NCBI GenBank assembly: GCA_013375405.1
Contig: JABXJU010000016.1
Span: 1-35,664, forward strand
Direction: 5' to 3'
Length of the DNA: 35,664 nt
Source of the DNA: Candidatus Helarchaeota archaeon
GTDB lineage: Archaea; Asgardarchaeota; Lokiarchaeia; Helarchaeales; HEL-GB-A
Shown here one piece after another: positions 33,288-35,664 of this stretch. Every line of letters begins with the position of its first letter. The first letter of the stretch is position 1. The translations under genes were made by a program, and so were the position numbers. The notes under the pieces were generated by a model. The model worked only from the letters and a program-made list of their open reading frames with translations, was not told the DNA's origin and ran no database searches.

Positions 33288-35664
33288 ATGAATATAGGGG
33301 ATTATTTGCTGTCGAATAGAAAACTCATAGTTTTTCTAATATTAATTTCATTGATAACTACTAATTTCAATTATTATTTCACGCAGGTACTATGCAGAAG
33401 GGTTAATCATAGTAGATTTGATTCTTTGAATCCAATAAATCTGTCAATTTACTCAAATTCCATTTTATTCGACCACTTTTACTATAATTGGACAGCTTTA
33501 GTAAATAACAATCCTTTTCTTCCTTATAAGGGAGTAGAAAATTATACATATTTAGGAGGAAATACATTTCGGTGTAATGAAACTTTCATTCAGGGAAATG
33601 ATCCTCCGAATTATGATTCTCGGGATGTGAATAATGAGACAAGGTTTTTTCCAACTTCAAATTACTGGGGAAACAATGTACACGATTGGGTTTGGATATT
33701 TAAAAATACCACGATCGAAACAAAAAATATTCCAATCTCTGTTTTTACAGGTCTTGAATCTGAACATCTTTTTAATGTGACAAGTGAAAAAGTAATTAAT
33801 ATAGACGGAATGTATTATAATGTCTGGGAGTTGAAAGATGATCAAGGAAGCATTGCCTATTATGAAAAAAATACTGGGATTTTAATTAATGGAACTTTTA
33901 TTTTTACGGGAACTAACACTTGGGCGATTTCAATGGTTGAGACTAATGTTCTATTTCCCTCAAATGATAATTCGCCTATGTTAGAAAATCTCATTGTATC
34001 CCCTCCAAATGGAAATCTGACGACATTCTATGATTTTATGGTAAATTACTCAGATACAGATAATAATATGCCACTTTTTATAAACGTAACAATAAATGGT
34101 ACTTCCTTTTCTATGGATAAGAAAAACTACACCGATACCGATTATATTGATGGGGTAATTTATGAATATCAAACCTTTTTATCAAACGGAACATATCAGT
34201 ATTATTTTAACGCTTCAGATGGAGTATTTCCAACCTCGACAGGTACGTATTCGGGGCCAGTTGTTAATTATACAAACTTGAATTCCCCTGAATTAAATGC
34301 TGGGATAGTGTCACCGTTGTTAGGGTATAATTCTTCAACTGCATTCCTTTACCGCCTGAACTATTCAGATGCAGACAATAATCCTCCAATTTATGTGAAC
34401 GTCACTATCAATGGATCCAATTATTTCATGCAAAAAGAAGATATATCCGATCCAAATTATATGGATGGCGCAATTTATAATATAACAAATTTTTTTGAGG
34501 AGATTGGGCATTATGTTTTTAATTTTACGGTTTCTGATGGGGAAAATGTTGTAAATTTGCCTAGTACTGGGTATTATAACAATCCGAACGTGAGTTGTCA
34601 TAATTTAAACAATATTGATATTGGATGGATAGTCACCCACGGAGAAGATGCCAATAGTTCATATTCAATTTTTCTAACAAATGCAACCAATTTAGGTGCG
34701 ACATCGGGAGAAATCAATCAAATAATCAATTCATTTTTAATTTATCCTTATGAAATATTAGTGCTGGAAAAGGGCGGCGATTCATGGCCAAATTATGAGT
34801 TGAATAATTTATGGTATTGGATTGAAAATGGTGGAAGCTTATTAATAATAGGTGATAACTTTGGAAATGCACAAGTCAGTGTAAGCAACCATTTTAATGT
34901 CAGCTATACTCCCTTGGGAGGAACGAGTGGTAATTCAACTCAAATTTCTTACCCGCATTTTCTTACATCCGAAATCAATTCTTTAACCTTCGGGTCTCAT
35001 TTTTCTGCAATAAACGTTAGTGATTCCAATCCTTCACTTCAAATTATTGCAAACACTTCCGATGGATATCCTCAAGTAGTTCTGCTTGAATTGGGGGTAG
35101 GAAAAATCTTATGGATCGTAGATGAAATCATTTCAGACTTTCAGATAGATGATGATGATGATAATAATCAGCTTTTTGGATTGAATGTGTTGCGGTGGAT
35201 GAGTGAGGAAAAAGTTAATAACTACGCTCCGTCACTTTCAAATCCTGGGTATAATCCGGCGAGCGGTAATTCCACAACGTTTTTCACTTTTTATGTGAAT
35301 TATACAGATGCAGGTAATCGAGGGCCGATTTACATTGATGTGATTCTTAATCAAACGTCTTACCAAATTGTTAAGCAGGACCCTACTGATTTTGATTATA
35401 CGGATGGTGTCATTTTTCAATCATCTATTACCTTGCAAAATGGGACTTATAATTATTATTTCAATGCTTCAGATGGAATTTATAATGCAAGTACTTCGTT
35501 AATTATCGGACCCACAGTTGATTATGTGAATGATTTTGCCCCTAACTTGGAATCGGGGGTTGTTTTACCGACTTGGGAGTATGAAAATCACGAATTTACA
35601 TTCCAAGTGAATTATTCGGATATAGATAATAATGCACCTGACTACATGAATGTCACAATAAGTG
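33288..35664 (+). CDS. Large secreted glycoprotein-like repeat protein (runs off right edge)
   Basis: 792 codons are open from ATG 33288 to the window edge with no stop. A hydrophobic segment at about 13-31 (LIVFLILISLITT) is a signal peptide or anchor. The rest is exported and unusually rich in Asn-x-Ser/Thr sites. Beta-sandwich repeats of about 105 residues recur near residues 253, 358, 670 and 775, each with NYSDxDNN, YxNVTINGT, YxDGxIY and YYFNASDG; they resemble Ig-like surface modules. Between repeats 2 and 3 sits an alpha/beta domain, about 443-630 (IGWIVTHGEDANSS, PYEILVLEKGG, GGSLLIIGDNFG, GKILWIVDE), with the look of a glutaminase-like/ThuA-type Rossmann fold found in surface and transport-associated proteins. 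No catalytic Cys was seen there. Probably a cell-surface structural or binding protein; the C-terminal anchor lies outside the window. Confidence 0.85.
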   Translation, partial: MNIGDYLLSNRKLIVFLILISLITTNFNYYFTQVLCRRVNHSRFDSLNPINLSIYSNSILFDHFYYNWTALVNNNPFLPYKGVENYTYLGGNTFRCNETFIQGNDPPNYDSRDVNNETRFFPTSNYWGNNVHDWVWIFKNTTIETKNIPISVFTGLESEHLFNVTSEKVINIDGMYYNVWELKDDQGSIAYYEKNTGILINGTFIFTGTNTWAISMVETNVLFPSNDNSPMLENLIVSPPNGNLTTFYDFMVNYSDTDNNMPLFINVTINGTSFSMDKKNYTDTDYIDGVIYEYQTFLSNGTYQYYFNASDGVFPTSTGTYSGPVVNYTNLNSPELNAGIVSPLLGYNSSTAFLYRLNYSDADNNPPIYVNVTINGSNYFMQKEDISDPNYMDGAIYNITNFFEEIGHYVFNFTVSDGENVVNLPSTGYYNNPNVSCHNLNNIDIGWIVTHGEDANSSYSIFLTNATNLGATSGEINQIINSFLIYPYEILVLEKGGDSWPNYELNNLWYWIENGGSLLIIGDNFGNAQVSVSNHFNVSYTPLGGTSGNSTQISYPHFLTSEINSLTFGSHFSAINVSDSNPSLQIIANTSDGYPQVVLLELGVGKILWIVDEIISDFQIDDDDDNNQLFGLNVLRWMSEEKVNNYAPSLSNPGYNPASGNSTTFFTFYVNYTDAGNRGPIYIDVILNQTSYQIVKQDPTDFDYTDGVIFQSSITLQNGTYNYYFNASDGIYNASTSLIIGPTVDYVNDFAPNLESGVVLPTWEYENHEFTFQVNYSDIDNNAPDYMNVTIS

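Overview
The window reads as AT-rich archaeal chromosome, most likely from an Asgard (Promethearchaeota) lineage. The firm archaeal marker is a transcription factor B (TFIIB) gene at 13852-14787. Supporting signs are an archaeal-type DHH/RecJ-like phosphoesterase, frequent GTG and TTG starts, very few strong Shine-Dalgarno sites, and a mix of eukaryote-like repeat proteins (an alpha-SNAP-like helical-repeat protein, leucine-rich repeats, a proline-rich array) with giant secreted and membrane proteins. The phylum is an inference; the domain Archaea is well supported.

Layout. 1-226 (-): start of a protein whose tail is a proline-rich PPPSAGPPR array running off the left edge. 432-896 (+): small helical unknown. 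952-1974 (+): TIM-barrel glycoside-hydrolase-like protein. 2007-2954 (-): unknown protein made of one domain duplicated in tandem. 3096-3273: dead 3'-end copy of the methyltransferase gene at 8111-8782, followed by a compact foldable element. 3453-7931 (+): 1492-residue protein built almost wholly of about 36 helical repeats of about 42 residues. 8111-8782 (-): intact methyltransferase. The giant repeat gene therefore sits between two same-orientation copies of the methyltransferase 3' end.

9082-19571 is mostly housekeeping: a DHH phosphoesterase, a zero-gap pair of hotdog (MaoC-like) genes, the SNAP-like protein, TFB, a minus-strand group flavodoxin > winged-helix regulator > B12/radical-SAM enzyme, and a putative nuclease with four homing-endonuclease-style repeats and a PD-(D/E)XK-like C-terminus.

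19636 to the right edge looks like a cell-surface region. It holds a GxGYxYP-domain protein fused to about 13 membrane helices, a 2512-residue secreted/membrane protein with calcium-binding (thrombospondin-3-like), LamG-like and Ig-like modules, a complete 1.4-kb insertion sequence with TTAA ends, a leucine-rich-repeat protein with recently copied units, and a large N-glycosylation-rich secreted protein continuing past position 35664.

The strongest unexplained signals are the giant 42-residue-repeat protein with its flanking methyltransferase duplication, the four-repeat nuclease, the proline-rich array, the TFB with an atypical zinc knuckle, and a stem enclosing the transposase start codon. 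No tRNA, rRNA or CRISPR array was seen. All assignments come from reading the sequence; no database search was run.
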